DNA of 64,000 nucleotides, taken from positions 101,749-165,748 of the forward strand of contig CAXXMM010000011.1 in the NCBI GenBank assembly GCA_963676385.2. The letters are read 5' to 3'. A program made the translations under genes and the position numbers. Positions 24,916 through 33,577 of this stretch are shown here, one piece after another (within the stretch, counting starts at the first letter, position 1; each line of letters begins with the position of its first letter). The notes below the pieces were generated by a model. That model worked only from the letters and a program-made list of their open reading frames with translations. It was not told the DNA's origin and made no database searches. The stretch is from UBA1422 sp963676385 (GTDB taxonomy: Bacteria > Bacillota > Clostridia > Peptostreptococcales > Anaerovoracaceae).

Positions 24916-26529
24916 TTATAAAATGCTTGCCTGCTTATATTCACCGAATTCTTCTCGTAGCACCCCGCATATTTCTCCTATGGTAGCGTAAGCTTCTACT
25001 GCGGTGATGATATATGGCATAAGGTTTTCATCTGTTCTGGATGCGCTCCTCATGGCTTTCAGCGCTATCTTTGTTTTTTGTCCGTCACGAGTCGCTTTCA
25101 GCTTGGCCAGCTTTTCCTGTTGAATCTTTTCAACCTTTGAATCAACATACATCAGGTCTGAAGAAGCATCCTCTTCCATCTGGAACTTATTGACACCTAC
25201 CACAACGCGGCTTCCCGATTCAATTTCTTTCTGGTAAGTATATGCGCTGTCTTGAATTTCCTTTTGCATATAGTTTTTTTCAATTGCCCGCTGCACGCCA
25301 CCCATTTCATCAATGGTTTGGATATATGCCATGGCTTTTTCTTCTATCTCATTGGTCAGGCTTTCAACATAATAGGAACCGGCCAAAGGGTCCACCGTTT
25401 CGGTTACGCCGCTCTCATACGCCAGAACCTGCTGGGTACGAAGGGCAATCCTTGCAGCATTTTCAGAAGGCAGTGCCAATGCTTCGTCCTTTGAATTGGT
25501 GTGTAGGGACTGAGTGCCCCCCAGTACTGCTGACAAGGCTTGCATAGCCACCCGCACCACGTTGTTTTCCGGCTGTTGAGCCGTCAAGGTGCAACCGGCT
25601 GTCTGGGTATGAAACCGCAGCATCATGGATTTGGGATTCTTGGCGTGGAATCGATCTCGCATAATATTGGCCCACATTCTTCTTGCTGCCCTAAATTTTG
25701 CCACTTCTTCAAACAAATCATTGTGAGCGTTAAAGAAGAAAGAAAGTCTTGGGCCAAAGTCGTCTACATCCAGTCCGGCTTTGATGGCCGCATCCACATA
25801 CGCAATGCCATTGGCCAAGGTAAAAGCAATTTCTTGCACAGCACTGGATCCTGCCTCTCTGATGTGATAGCCACTAATGGAAATGGTGTTCCATTTAGGC
25901 ACATTGGCTGCACAATATTGGAAAATATCCGTGATGAGTCGCATGGATTCAGCAATGGGAAAAATATACGTGCCTCTGGCAATATATTCTTTTAAGATGT
26001 CATTTTGGATGGTGCCGGATAGGGCATCCAATGGAATTCCGTTTTTCTTAGCCACAGCGATGTACATTGCCAAAAGCACTGAGGCCGGGGAATTAATGGT
26101 CATAGAAATACTGACCCGGTCCAAGGGAATATCCTTCAACAAAATTTCCATATCCTCCATGGAATCGATGGCCACACCAACTCTTCCTACTTCTCCCTGA
26201 GAAAGGGCATGGTCTGAATCATAGCCAATCTGGGTGGGCAAATCAAAGGCGATGCTTAGTCCTGTCTGCCCTTGTTCCAAAAGGTACTTATATCGACGAT
26301 TGGATTCTTCTGCAGATGCAAATCCGGCATACTGACGCATGGTCCAGAATCTGGATCGGTACATGGTGGGTTGAACTCCTCTGGTATAAGGGAATTCTCC
26401 GGGGGAAGAAACCTCTTCCATATAAGATCTGTCTGTAAGGTCTTCCGGGGTATATAGCCGCTTAATCTCAATTTCCGAAGAATTCTTTTTGATGGAATCC
26501 TTATCGTCTGTTTTACTATTCATTGCCAT
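24916..26529 (-). CDS. Methylmalonyl-CoA mutase large (catalytic) subunit
   Basis: 537 residues, the TIM-barrel CoA-binding catalytic part without the B12 domain. TMRQYAGFA keeps the Tyr, and KEYIARGTYIFP keeps the Arg, that distinguish methylmalonyl-CoA mutase from isobutyryl- and hydroxyisobutyryl-CoA mutases (Phe/Gln and Ile/Gln there). AFDLPTQIGYDSDH is the family signature. It isomerises succinyl-CoA and (R)-methylmalonyl-CoA. GGAGG lies 6 nt before the ATG. It sits 15 nt after the aldehyde dehydrogenase gene, same operon. Confidence 0.94.
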   Translation of the reverse strand: MAMNSKTDDKDSIKKNSSEIEIKRLYTPEDLTDRSYMEEVSSPGEFPYTRGVQPTMYRSRFWTMRQYAGFASAEESNRRYKYLLEQGQTGLSIAFDLPTQIGYDSDHALSQGEVGRVGVAIDSMEDMEILLKDIPLDRVSISMTINSPASVLLAMYIAVAKKNGIPLDALSGTIQNDILKEYIARGTYIFPIAESMRLITDIFQYCAANVPKWNTISISGYHIREAGSSAVQEIAFTLANGIAYVDAAIKAGLDVDDFGPRLSFFFNAHNDLFEEVAKFRAARRMWANIMRDRFHAKNPKSMMLRFHTQTAGCTLTAQQPENNVVRVAMQALSAVLGGTQSLHTNSKDEALALPSENAARIALRTQQVLAYESGVTETVDPLAGSYYVESLTNEIEEKAMAYIQTIDEMGGVQRAIEKNYMQKEIQDSAYTYQKEIESGSRVVVGVNKFQMEEDASSDLMYVDSKVEKIQQEKLAKLKATRDGQKTKIALKAMRSASRTDENLMPYIITAVEAYATIGEICGVLREEFGEYKQASIL

Positions 26530-26544
26530 GATGGTCCTCCTTTT

Positions 26545-27906
26545 TTATTCAGCCCAAAGTTCTTGATCTGTAGGAACGATATTATCTTTCATGTAGTAGC
26601 CAATTCTTGAAATATTGATTAAATGCTTATATCCCAAATTCTCTGAAATACTGTTGTTGCCCCAAGAGCCGCATCCTAAAGTATTGGTAGGGGTCAGCCC
26701 GTTGTAGAAACTGCCGCCGGCGCTGGTGGCACTGGTTTGGTTCACCACCAGCCGGCTGACACAAAGGGTTTCTCCCGCATATTCAATATGTTTTTTATCC
26801 GTTGAATGGATGGAGACCGAATGGCCTTTCCCTTCCATTTCTAGGTTTCTCCTGGCAATTTCCACGGCTTCCTTAAAGTCTTGATATTTGTATACGGTGA
26901 GAACCGGGCACATTTTTTCTTTACCCAAAATGTCATTTGAGTTTTCCACCTGAACCAGTATCACCCTAGTGTTCTCCGGCATGACAATTCCCGATAGTTC
27001 TGCCAGTTTTTTCACAGACTGGCCGACCACATGTTTATTCATTTCACCGCTTTGGAACAGCGCATCCCTTAGTTTGCTTCGGTCCTGATTGGAAACCAGA
27101 TAAGCGTCATTTTTCACAAATTCGGCAAGGACTTGATCTGCCATTTCCTCTGGGACTATGACGGACTGCTCTCCGGAGCAAATAATCCCATTGTCAAAAG
27201 CCCTGCCTGCAATGATTTTGGGGACCGTCTCGGCGATATCAACTCCCCGGTCCAAAATACACTGTACATTTCCGGCACCGACCCCCAAGGCCGGCTTGCC
27301 GCTTCGATAGGCCGCTTTTACCATACCCATGCCACCTGTGGCAATCACCAAGTCAACGTTTTCTATCAGCAATTTTGTATGTTCTCTGGACTGTTGATCC
27401 AAGATTTGAATCAAGTTGTCCGGTGCACCAAGTTTTCTCAAGGCTTCCTGAATCAGTTCCACAGTCAGCGTACTGGATTTTACCGCTCTGTGGTGAGGGG
27501 TAATGATAATTCCATTTCGCCCTTTCAGTGCGAACATAGCATTGGACATAGGTGTGACATTGGGATTGGTCATGGGTGTGATGGCAGCCACAATGCCAAT
27601 GGGCTTTGCGATTTCCGTAATGCCGGTTTCTTCATCCCGTGAAATAATCCCCACAGATTGTTTGCCTTTTAGGCTATTCCAAATAATTTTCGCTTTCATT
27701 TTATTTTTGGTGACTTTATCCTCATAGACACCCATGCCGGTTTCCTCCACCGCCAGTTGTGCCAAAATTTCAGCGTTGTCATAAATCGCCTTGGCAGTTG
27801 CTCTTACAATGGCATCCACCTGCTTTTGACTGTATTTCTCAAATTCTTCCTGCGCCCGGTGAGCCCTCGAAACATATTCCATAATGTAATCGTTTGAATT
27901 GACCAT
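26545..27906 (-). CDS. CoA-acylating aldehyde dehydrogenase, SucD-like
   Basis: 453 residues. The catalytic Cys lies in NGIICSGEQS; VGAGNVQCILD and the C-terminal LGCGSWGNNSISENLGYKHLIN are close to clostridial succinate-semialdehyde dehydrogenase (SucD). It would reduce succinyl-CoA to succinate semialdehyde or run in reverse, which fits its place in front of the methylmalonyl-CoA mutase genes; another acyl-CoA such as propionyl-CoA cannot be excluded. Start 27906 has GGAGG 6 nt upstream, while the ORF's first ATG 18 nt earlier would include that site. First gene of the mutase operon. Confidence 0.88.
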   Translation of the reverse strand: MVNSNDYIMEYVSRAHRAQEEFEKYSQKQVDAIVRATAKAIYDNAEILAQLAVEETGMGVYEDKVTKNKMKAKIIWNSLKGKQSVGIISRDEETGITEIAKPIGIVAAITPMTNPNVTPMSNAMFALKGRNGIIITPHHRAVKSSTLTVELIQEALRKLGAPDNLIQILDQQSREHTKLLIENVDLVIATGGMGMVKAAYRSGKPALGVGAGNVQCILDRGVDIAETVPKIIAGRAFDNGIICSGEQSVIVPEEMADQVLAEFVKNDAYLVSNQDRSKLRDALFQSGEMNKHVVGQSVKKLAELSGIVMPENTRVILVQVENSNDILGKEKMCPVLTVYKYQDFKEAVEIARRNLEMEGKGHSVSIHSTDKKHIEYAGETLCVSRLVVNQTSATSAGGSFYNGLTPTNTLGCGSWGNNSISENLGYKHLINISRIGYYMKDNIVPTDQELWAE

Positions 27907-27961
27907 GATTGTCCTCCTGCACATTGTTATTTAATTAACAATTTCTCTCAGTCCTATTAAA

Positions 27962-27984
27962 GTACAAAGGAAGACACAATGCAA
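27962..27984 (-). promoter_or_regulatory. Probable promoter of the mutase operon
   Basis: On the minus strand TTGCAT (27984-27979) and, 17 nt on, TTTAAT, some 55 nt before the aldehyde dehydrogenase start. The weak boxes with paired dyads just upstream suggest an activated promoter. Confidence 0.45.
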
Positions 27985-27998
27985 TGGATTTTGCGAAT

Positions 27999-28032
27999 AA
28001 TAATGTATACATGGATAAGAATAATGTATACA
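27999..28032. promoter_or_regulatory. Twin AATAATGTATAC sites 21 bp apart, upstream of the mutase operon
   Basis: AATAATGTATACA occurs at 27999-28011 and again at 28020-28032. Each holds a GTATAC dyad, and ATGTATACAT is a perfect palindrome in the first. The 21-bp spacing is two helical turns. The sites lie 15-50 bp upstream of the presumed -35, an activator-like position. Confidence 0.55.
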
Positions 28033-28033
28033 G

Positions 28034-28061
28034 AAAAAACAGCACTGAAATCAGTGCTGTT
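28034..28061 (-). terminator. Terminator of ywbE
   Basis: An 11-bp perfect stem (28038-28048 with 28051-28061) and a T-run on the minus strand, 58 nt past the ywbE stop. Confidence 0.85.
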
Positions 28062-28118
28062 TGAGTTGAAATTGGCTGTGATATTACCCAAACATAGTTG
28101 GGGTTTAAGGCAAAGTGT

Positions 28119-28322
28119 TTAGTTCCCCAAGATTGCTTGTACGCGGCCTACTTGGTTGTCTTCCATTAGCATTACCTTAATTCCATGGGGATGAGTCTGA
28201 CTATTTGTAAGGATTCGCTTAACGTGTCCTCTTGTTAAAGTTCCTGTGGCCTGATCTTTTTTAAGAACGATATCCACCTGTGCGCCTATATTAATATCTG
28301 CTCGAATATTTCCATTTAACAC
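28119..28322 (-). CDS. YwbE family protein
   Basis: 67 residues, the whole length of the YwbE family (GAQVDIVLKKDQATGTLTRG, VKRILTNSQTHPHGIKVML). The function is not established; the fold is probably a small beta barrel. GTG start with AAGGAGG upstream. It follows tex by 65 nt and may be co-transcribed with it, since no terminator is seen between them. Confidence 0.88.
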   Translation of the reverse strand: MLNGNIRADINIGAQVDIVLKKDQATGTLTRGHVKRILTNSQTHPHGIKVMLMEDNQVGRVQAILGN

Positions 28323-28387
28323 TTCGTCTCCTCCTTAGCCCTTACCTACCTTTATAACAAATATCTGGTATTTCGGCCCGTGTATGG

Positions 28388-30541
28388 TTACTTTTTTGCC
28401 TGTTTCATTGACAAGGCAATTCGTTTTTTCTGGGAATCCACCGACAAGACCATCACTTCTACCATATCGCCAACAGATACTATTTCCGAGGGATGGCGGA
28501 TAAATTTGTCGGCAATTTCCGAGATGTGAACCAGGCCGTCCTGATGGACGCCAATATCCACAAACACGCCAAAATCAATGACGTTACGCACAGTCCCGGT
28601 AAGAATCATGTTGGGTATAAGATCTTTCAACTCCATCACATCGGTGCGAAGCAAGTTCACCGGCAGTTCGCTTCGAGGATCGCGTCCGGGCTTCATCAAT
28701 TCCTTCACCATATCTCGCAAGGTGGGAAGGCCAATCCCGCATTCTTCTGCCGCCTTGGTTTCTCCATAGCTTTTCACCCGCTCCAAAAGATCGGATATTT
28801 TCCCTGCTGCCACGTCTCTTAGGGTATATCCACATAAAGCAATGAGTTTTTCGGCAGCATCATAACTTTCGGGATGAACCCCTGTATTGTCCAACACAGA
28901 TTTACTTTCGGATACCCGCAAAAATCCGGCGCATTGCTCATAGGCTTTGGGTCCAAGTTTGGGCACCTTCATTAACTGTTTCCGAGAAGTAAAGGAACCC
29001 TTTTCCTCTCGAAAAAGCACAATGTTTTTGGCGGTGCTGCCATTCAGCCCGGAAACCCGCTGAAGCAGAGACGGGGACGCCGTATTGACGTCCACTCCCA
29101 CTGCATTGACGCAGTCTTCTACCACACCAATCAATGCATCATCCAATCTTTTTTGGGGCATATCATGCTGGTATTGTCCAACGCCAATGGCTTTGGGATC
29201 AATTTTTACAAGTTCCGCCAAAGGGTCTTGCATTCTCCGGGCGATGGATATGGCAGAACGCAGATTCACATCATACTGGGGAAACTCCTCTGCCGCCAAT
29301 TTGGAAGCGGAATATACCGAAGCACCTGCCTCGTTGACAATCATGTAACTGACCTCCGGCAAATCGGAAATCAGTTCACTGGTCATCTGCTCCGTTTCCC
29401 GGGAAGCGGTACCGTTGCCAATGGCAATATGTTCCACTTTATGTTTTTGAATTAATTTTTTTAGAGTAGCAATGGATTCCATTTTCTGCCGCTCTCCATA
29501 GGTGGGGTAAACCACGGCGGTATCCAATGTCTTGCCCGTCCCATCCACCACGGCAACTTTGCATCCGTTTCGGTAGCCCGGATCCAGACCCATGGTAACA
29601 TGGCCTTTGATGGGAGGTTGCATTAGTAAAGGTTTCAAGTTTAGGGAAAAATTATGGATTGCACCTTCCGAAGCGGTATCCGTCAACGCCCCACGCACTT
29701 CCCGTTCCATGGAGGGAAATAGCAGTCGGTCATACCCATCTTCTCCTGCGCCTTCAACAAATTCCGACGCTTTGGAACCGGATTTTACAAACATGTTCGT
29801 GACAAGTTCCACGGCCCGCTCCCTATCCACTTGTAATGACACCTTTAGAAATCCTTCTTTTTCTCCACGGTTGATTGCTAGAATCTGATGTCCCTGCAAT
29901 CGGGAAATAGGCTTTTCAAATTCATAATAGAGGCTGTATACCGAGTCCTCTTCTTTGCCTGCGGCGGATACTAAAACTCCTCTGTTCATCATCAACTCAC
30001 GGAGGCGTCGTCTTAATTCGGCACTGTCTGCCACCATTTCCGCCACAATATCCGATGCGCCATCTATGGCATCTTGGGGTGAACCCACTCCCTTTTCTTC
30101 ATCCACATAAGCCCTAGCAAGTTCCGGCAGATCTGGCAAGTCTCTTGCTTGCCCAAGCAGAGTCAGCGCGAGAGGCTCCAGGCCTTTTTCTTTGGCAATG
30201 GTTGCCCGAGTACGGCGCTTTTGCTTATAGGGACGGTAGATATCCTCCACCTCTGCAAGAGTCTGTGCCCCATCTATTTCAGCCGTCAAGGCATCTGTCA
30301 GTTTGTCCTGAGCAGCAATGGCCTTTTTTACTTCCTCCCGGCGCTCGCTGAGATTTCGCAGATAATTCAGCCTGTCTGCCAAGTCACGAAGAACCGTGTC
30401 ATCCATGGTACCATGAAGTTCCTTTCGGTATCGTGCGATAAATGGAATGGAGTTCCCTTCATCAATCAGGTCAATGACGTTGTTCACATGTTCTTCCCTT
30501 TTATTCAGTTCTCTTGCAAGTATTTTGGCTATGCTTTCCAT
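28388..30541 (-). CDS. Tex family transcription accessory / RNA-binding protein
   Basis: 717 residues with the Tex order: N-terminal helical domain (IPFIARYRKELHGTMDD), a YqgF-like RNase H fold (GLDPGYRNGCKVAVVD), helix-hairpin-helix region (ASPSLLQRVSGLNGSTAKNIV), and a C-terminal S1 domain at about 645-715 (GTVRNVIDFGVFVDIGVHQDGLVHISE). Tex binds nucleic acid and influences transcription; it is a housekeeping gene. GGAG precedes the ATG by 5 nt. Confidence 0.94.
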   Translation of the reverse strand: MESIAKILARELNKREEHVNNVIDLIDEGNSIPFIARYRKELHGTMDDTVLRDLADRLNYLRNLSERREEVKKAIAAQDKLTDALTAEIDGAQTLAEVEDIYRPYKQKRRTRATIAKEKGLEPLALTLLGQARDLPDLPELARAYVDEEKGVGSPQDAIDGASDIVAEMVADSAELRRRLRELMMNRGVLVSAAGKEEDSVYSLYYEFEKPISRLQGHQILAINRGEKEGFLKVSLQVDRERAVELVTNMFVKSGSKASEFVEGAGEDGYDRLLFPSMEREVRGALTDTASEGAIHNFSLNLKPLLMQPPIKGHVTMGLDPGYRNGCKVAVVDGTGKTLDTAVVYPTYGERQKMESIATLKKLIQKHKVEHIAIGNGTASRETEQMTSELISDLPEVSYMIVNEAGASVYSASKLAAEEFPQYDVNLRSAISIARRMQDPLAELVKIDPKAIGVGQYQHDMPQKRLDDALIGVVEDCVNAVGVDVNTASPSLLQRVSGLNGSTAKNIVLFREEKGSFTSRKQLMKVPKLGPKAYEQCAGFLRVSESKSVLDNTGVHPESYDAAEKLIALCGYTLRDVAAGKISDLLERVKSYGETKAAEECGIGLPTLRDMVKELMKPGRDPRSELPVNLLRTDVMELKDLIPNMILTGTVRNVIDFGVFVDIGVHQDGLVHISEIADKFIRHPSEIVSVGDMVEVMVLSVDSQKKRIALSMKQAKK

Positions 30542-30600
30542 CTGGTCTCCTTTTTTCTGTGCAAATGATTCTGTCTAATTATGCCTTGATATTAACTGGA

Positions 30601-30642
30601 AAACAAGAGGCTGTCTCTAAATTGTTCATTTTGAGACAGCCC
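30601..30642 (-). terminator. Terminator of the MFS/MocR/AbgA operon
   Basis: GGCTGTCTC/GAGACAGCC 9-bp stem (30610-30618, 30634-30642) followed on the minus strand by a T-rich tail. A second, A/T-rich hairpin (about 30665-30692) precedes it. Confidence 0.7.
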
Positions 30643-30699
30643 TTTCTATTAGCATCCGGGTTCTTGGGCGATGATTTTTTTGACCACAAATCATCTTAA

Positions 30700-31989
30700 T
30701 CAGATTTTAAGATTCCCATTCAATTCCTCCACTGCGTGGGTCAGCATTGCAATGGTTGCCGGGATGGATTCTTCATCCAAGTCAAATTCCGGATTATGAA
30801 GTGGCTGGGTGGTATTTGTTCCAATGCCAGCATATGTGGCAATTCCCCCATTTTCCTGGACTTTATTCATCATAACTGCCGCATCGTCGGTTCCTCCAAT
30901 GCTGCCCTCAAAATAAATCTTCTCAAACCATGATACTTTCCCAGCCGCCCGCTGAATCACTTCCATCATGGCATCGTCGCTTTGAGAAGAAGGAATTTCA
31001 CCAAAATCGTTTACTGAATATTTCAGATCATATGATTTTGACGCTCCATCCAAAATATCAAAGACTCTCTTCCGTGCATAAGCGGATATTTCTTCGTTTT
31101 GCCCTCTGTATTCTACGCTCATAAACGCATTGGGCGCAATGGTATTGACCACAACCCCTGCATTGAGCACCCCCACATTGACTCTACAAAGTCCTGCTTC
31201 GTGTGGGGCAATGGTATGCAGGTTTAGTGCCGCTGTACAGGCCGCAAGCAAGGCATTTTTGCCTTCCTGGGATGCCCCGCAAGGATGGGCAGCTCTCCCT
31301 GTAAATGTCACATCCAGCTGGCAGTCGCTGACAAAATCTTTGCATCCGCAACAAATTGTATTTGATGGTAGTGGGTGGCCTTCCGCTGTCAGCGCCATAT
31401 GTATAGAAATGAAGTTGGTCACATCGTCTAAGTGTCCTTTATCCACGATTGACTGGGCCCCGTAGTACAATTCCTCTGCCGGTTGAAAAATAATTCTAAT
31501 TTTTCCCTTTAAGTTATCTTTCCGCTCCATTAATGCCTGTGCCAAGCCAAGGCCTATGGCCGTATGGGCATCATGTCCACAGGCATGGGTATGCTCATCA
31601 TTACATGATAGATATCCTTCGTCAAACGGTCGATAGCCTTCTTGCTTTGGCTCTTGATATGGCAGACAATCAATATCAAAGCGAAACGCGGTGACCGGGC
31701 CTTCTCTTTGTGTATTAAGTTCTGCAATGACCCCAGAATAACCCTTTGTTCTCTCAACATATTCAGGTTTTGCCCCTTGGGCAATGGCACGCTCTTTCTC
31801 CACCCTCTTTTCTTCGTCGGTGAGCATCTCAAAGGATAGTGAATTTTCCCGGATTACATCGGTTCCCATCAGACAATGGAATCCCATTCCCTCAAGGATC
31901 TCCGCAACTCTGGCACTGGTTCTGATTTCTCTCCATCCAAGTTCAGGATAGTGATGGAATTCTCTTCTATATTCAATGAATTTGTTCAT
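30700..31989 (-). CDS. M20-family amidohydrolase, AbgA-like
   Basis: 429 residues. Zn-ligand motifs of the M20D amidohydrolases are present: HTHACGHDAHTA, QPAEELYYGAQ and a C-terminal LHNPEFDLDE. An insertion near residues 50-85 and overall length fit AbgA, the p-aminobenzoyl-glutamate hydrolase subunit, though no abgB partner lies nearby. Substrate may be an N-acyl amino acid or folate breakdown product. Its start overlaps the MocR-like gene by 17 nt, and an MFS transporter is the first gene, so the operon probably imports and cleaves one compound. Confidence 0.85.
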   Translation of the reverse strand: MNKFIEYRREFHHYPELGWREIRTSARVAEILEGMGFHCLMGTDVIRENSLSFEMLTDEEKRVEKERAIAQGAKPEYVERTKGYSGVIAELNTQREGPVTAFRFDIDCLPYQEPKQEGYRPFDEGYLSCNDEHTHACGHDAHTAIGLGLAQALMERKDNLKGKIRIIFQPAEELYYGAQSIVDKGHLDDVTNFISIHMALTAEGHPLPSNTICCGCKDFVSDCQLDVTFTGRAAHPCGASQEGKNALLAACTAALNLHTIAPHEAGLCRVNVGVLNAGVVVNTIAPNAFMSVEYRGQNEEISAYARKRVFDILDGASKSYDLKYSVNDFGEIPSSQSDDAMMEVIQRAAGKVSWFEKIYFEGSIGGTDDAAVMMNKVQENGGIATYAGIGTNTTQPLHNPEFDLDEESIPATIAMLTHAVEELNGNLKI

Positions 31990-33478
31990 TTTCTATTGCC
32001 TTTCCGTCTTTTTCATTTTTCTGTTGTCTGCACTCGTCCAAAGCCTCCCCCAGCAATGCAACACCTTGGCAGATTTCATCGTTGGTGACATTTGAAAAAC
32101 ACATTCGAATATGCCCTTTTCTTCTATTACAACTTTGATAAAATACCCATCCGGGGATTACCAACAAACCTTTTTCTTCAGCAAGCCTGCACAACTCCCG
32201 TTCATTAATATTTTCAGCCAACGTACACCAAAGCAACAATCCTCCCAAGGGTTTTTGGTAGGTGATTCCTTTGTCCGCAATTTTATCCAACTCGCTGCAC
32301 AGCAAATTGAGCCTATCCGAATATTCTTTTTGAACCACTTTGACATGGCGATCGTACTCCCCGGAATCAATATAATCATTTAAAAAGTATTGGCCGATTC
32401 CGCTGACCACGGTCTCATCTATGCTAAGGACATACCCCATCATGTCTATGAAGTCTGAAGGACCAACAGCGTAACCAATCTTTATCATATATGGAAAAAT
32501 CAATGTAAAGGAATACACGTAAATTACCAACTTATTGGCATCAAGAGCATAGAGGCTAGGCAACACCTTGCCTGTATAGGAAAATTCCTGTTGATAATCC
32601 TCTTCAATAATAGGGACATTATATACATTTGCCAACTGAAGCAACTTTTGTCGTTTTTTCAGAGACATGGTAATCCCAGTGGGATTATGGAAGTTTGGCT
32701 GGGTATAAATAAACTTTGGTTTGTATTTCCTGAGGGCTTCCTCTAACACATCCATCCGCATGCCATCTTCTTCCATGGGAATGGTGGCAATATTGATGCC
32801 CCGATTATAGAAAACACTGGCACTATCCGGAACGATAGGGTCCTCCACTACAACCCAGTCTCCTTCCCTCAGATATAGGGTAATCAAATAACTGATGGTT
32901 TGGTTGCTCTCTGTCATGATTTGTATATTTTTGGTCATAACATATATATTCTGGCGGGCCAGCAAGCGACAGATATTTTCTTTCAAACCCTCAGTTTCCA
33001 GCCCGAACTCTGTCATATGATCTTTCTCGCCGTTATTGAAAATTCGCTGCGTGGCGTGTTCCATATCCAAAACCGGGTTCATTTTTCTATCCATAATCAT
33101 GCCGCCAAAGGATATGGCCTCCTTTGTTTCCGAGTTCCAATAAATATCATTGAATCGTTTCTCTGCCCGGCGGAATTCATATCGGAAGGCTTTTTCCAAA
33201 GGAAAAAATCTTTTGCCAAAATCATTAATTTCTTTGGGCGCCCCCACAAAATATCCCTTTGGCTTCTGTCTGGACGCCATCACAAGTCCCTCTATAATCA
33301 AAACGTTATACGCTTTGACCACGGTATTGCGATGAACGCCCAACGCTTCTGCCAAATGACGTTCTGCCGGTAACTTTATCCCAGGTGTCAGTTCCTGAGC
33401 CAGAATCTTATCTTTGATTTTGTTGACAATTTGCTGGTACACAGGTACCACGCTGCCTCGTTCTATGGTTAATTCCAT
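31973..33478 (-). CDS. MocR-like GntR-HTH/aminotransferase-fold regulator lacking the PLP lysine
   Basis: 501 residues: a GntR winged helix at 1-75 (LPAERHLAEALGVHRNTVVKAY) and a fold-type-I aminotransferase domain. NPTG (QPNFHNPTGI), EEDYQQEFSY with the PLP-ring Asp, KIGYAVGP and the late GHIRMCF Arg are preserved. The segment that should read SFSK-T-L reads SFTLIFP, and the Schiff-base lysine position is Leu326 in an ungapped alignment to the GY that follows. PLP could bind only non-covalently, or another ligand is sensed. It is the middle gene between an MFS transporter and an AbgA-like hydrolase, which it presumably controls. Confidence 0.85.
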   Translation of the reverse strand: MELTIERGSVVPVYQQIVNKIKDKILAQELTPGIKLPAERHLAEALGVHRNTVVKAYNVLIIEGLVMASRQKPKGYFVGAPKEINDFGKRFFPLEKAFRYEFRRAEKRFNDIYWNSETKEAISFGGMIMDRKMNPVLDMEHATQRIFNNGEKDHMTEFGLETEGLKENICRLLARQNIYVMTKNIQIMTESNQTISYLITLYLREGDWVVVEDPIVPDSASVFYNRGINIATIPMEEDGMRMDVLEEALRKYKPKFIYTQPNFHNPTGITMSLKKRQKLLQLANVYNVPIIEEDYQQEFSYTGKVLPSLYALDANKLVIYVYSFTLIFPYMIKIGYAVGPSDFIDMMGYVLSIDETVVSGIGQYFLNDYIDSGEYDRHVKVVQKEYSDRLNLLCSELDKIADKGITYQKPLGGLLLWCTLAENINERELCRLAEEKGLLVIPGWVFYQSCNRRKGHIRMCFSNVTNDEICQGVALLGEALDECRQQKNEKDGKAIENEQIH

Positions 33479-33577
33479 ATTTTTTCACCCTACAACAATC
33501 CTCGAGTTATTTGCAAAGGGCATCCCGTCATAACCAATTCCACAACACCCATGTACAAAATTCGCTTATGCTGAGTA

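Noticed and set aside
25540..25995. 151-codon plus-strand frame antisense to the mutase large subunit
   Set aside because: Mirrors codon bias of the real gene; no ribosome site, no family resemblance.
30610..30642. GGCTGTCTC/GAGACAGCC inverted repeat as an insertion-sequence end
   Set aside because: No transposase fragment or target duplication nearby; it is explained as the terminator of the AbgA operon.
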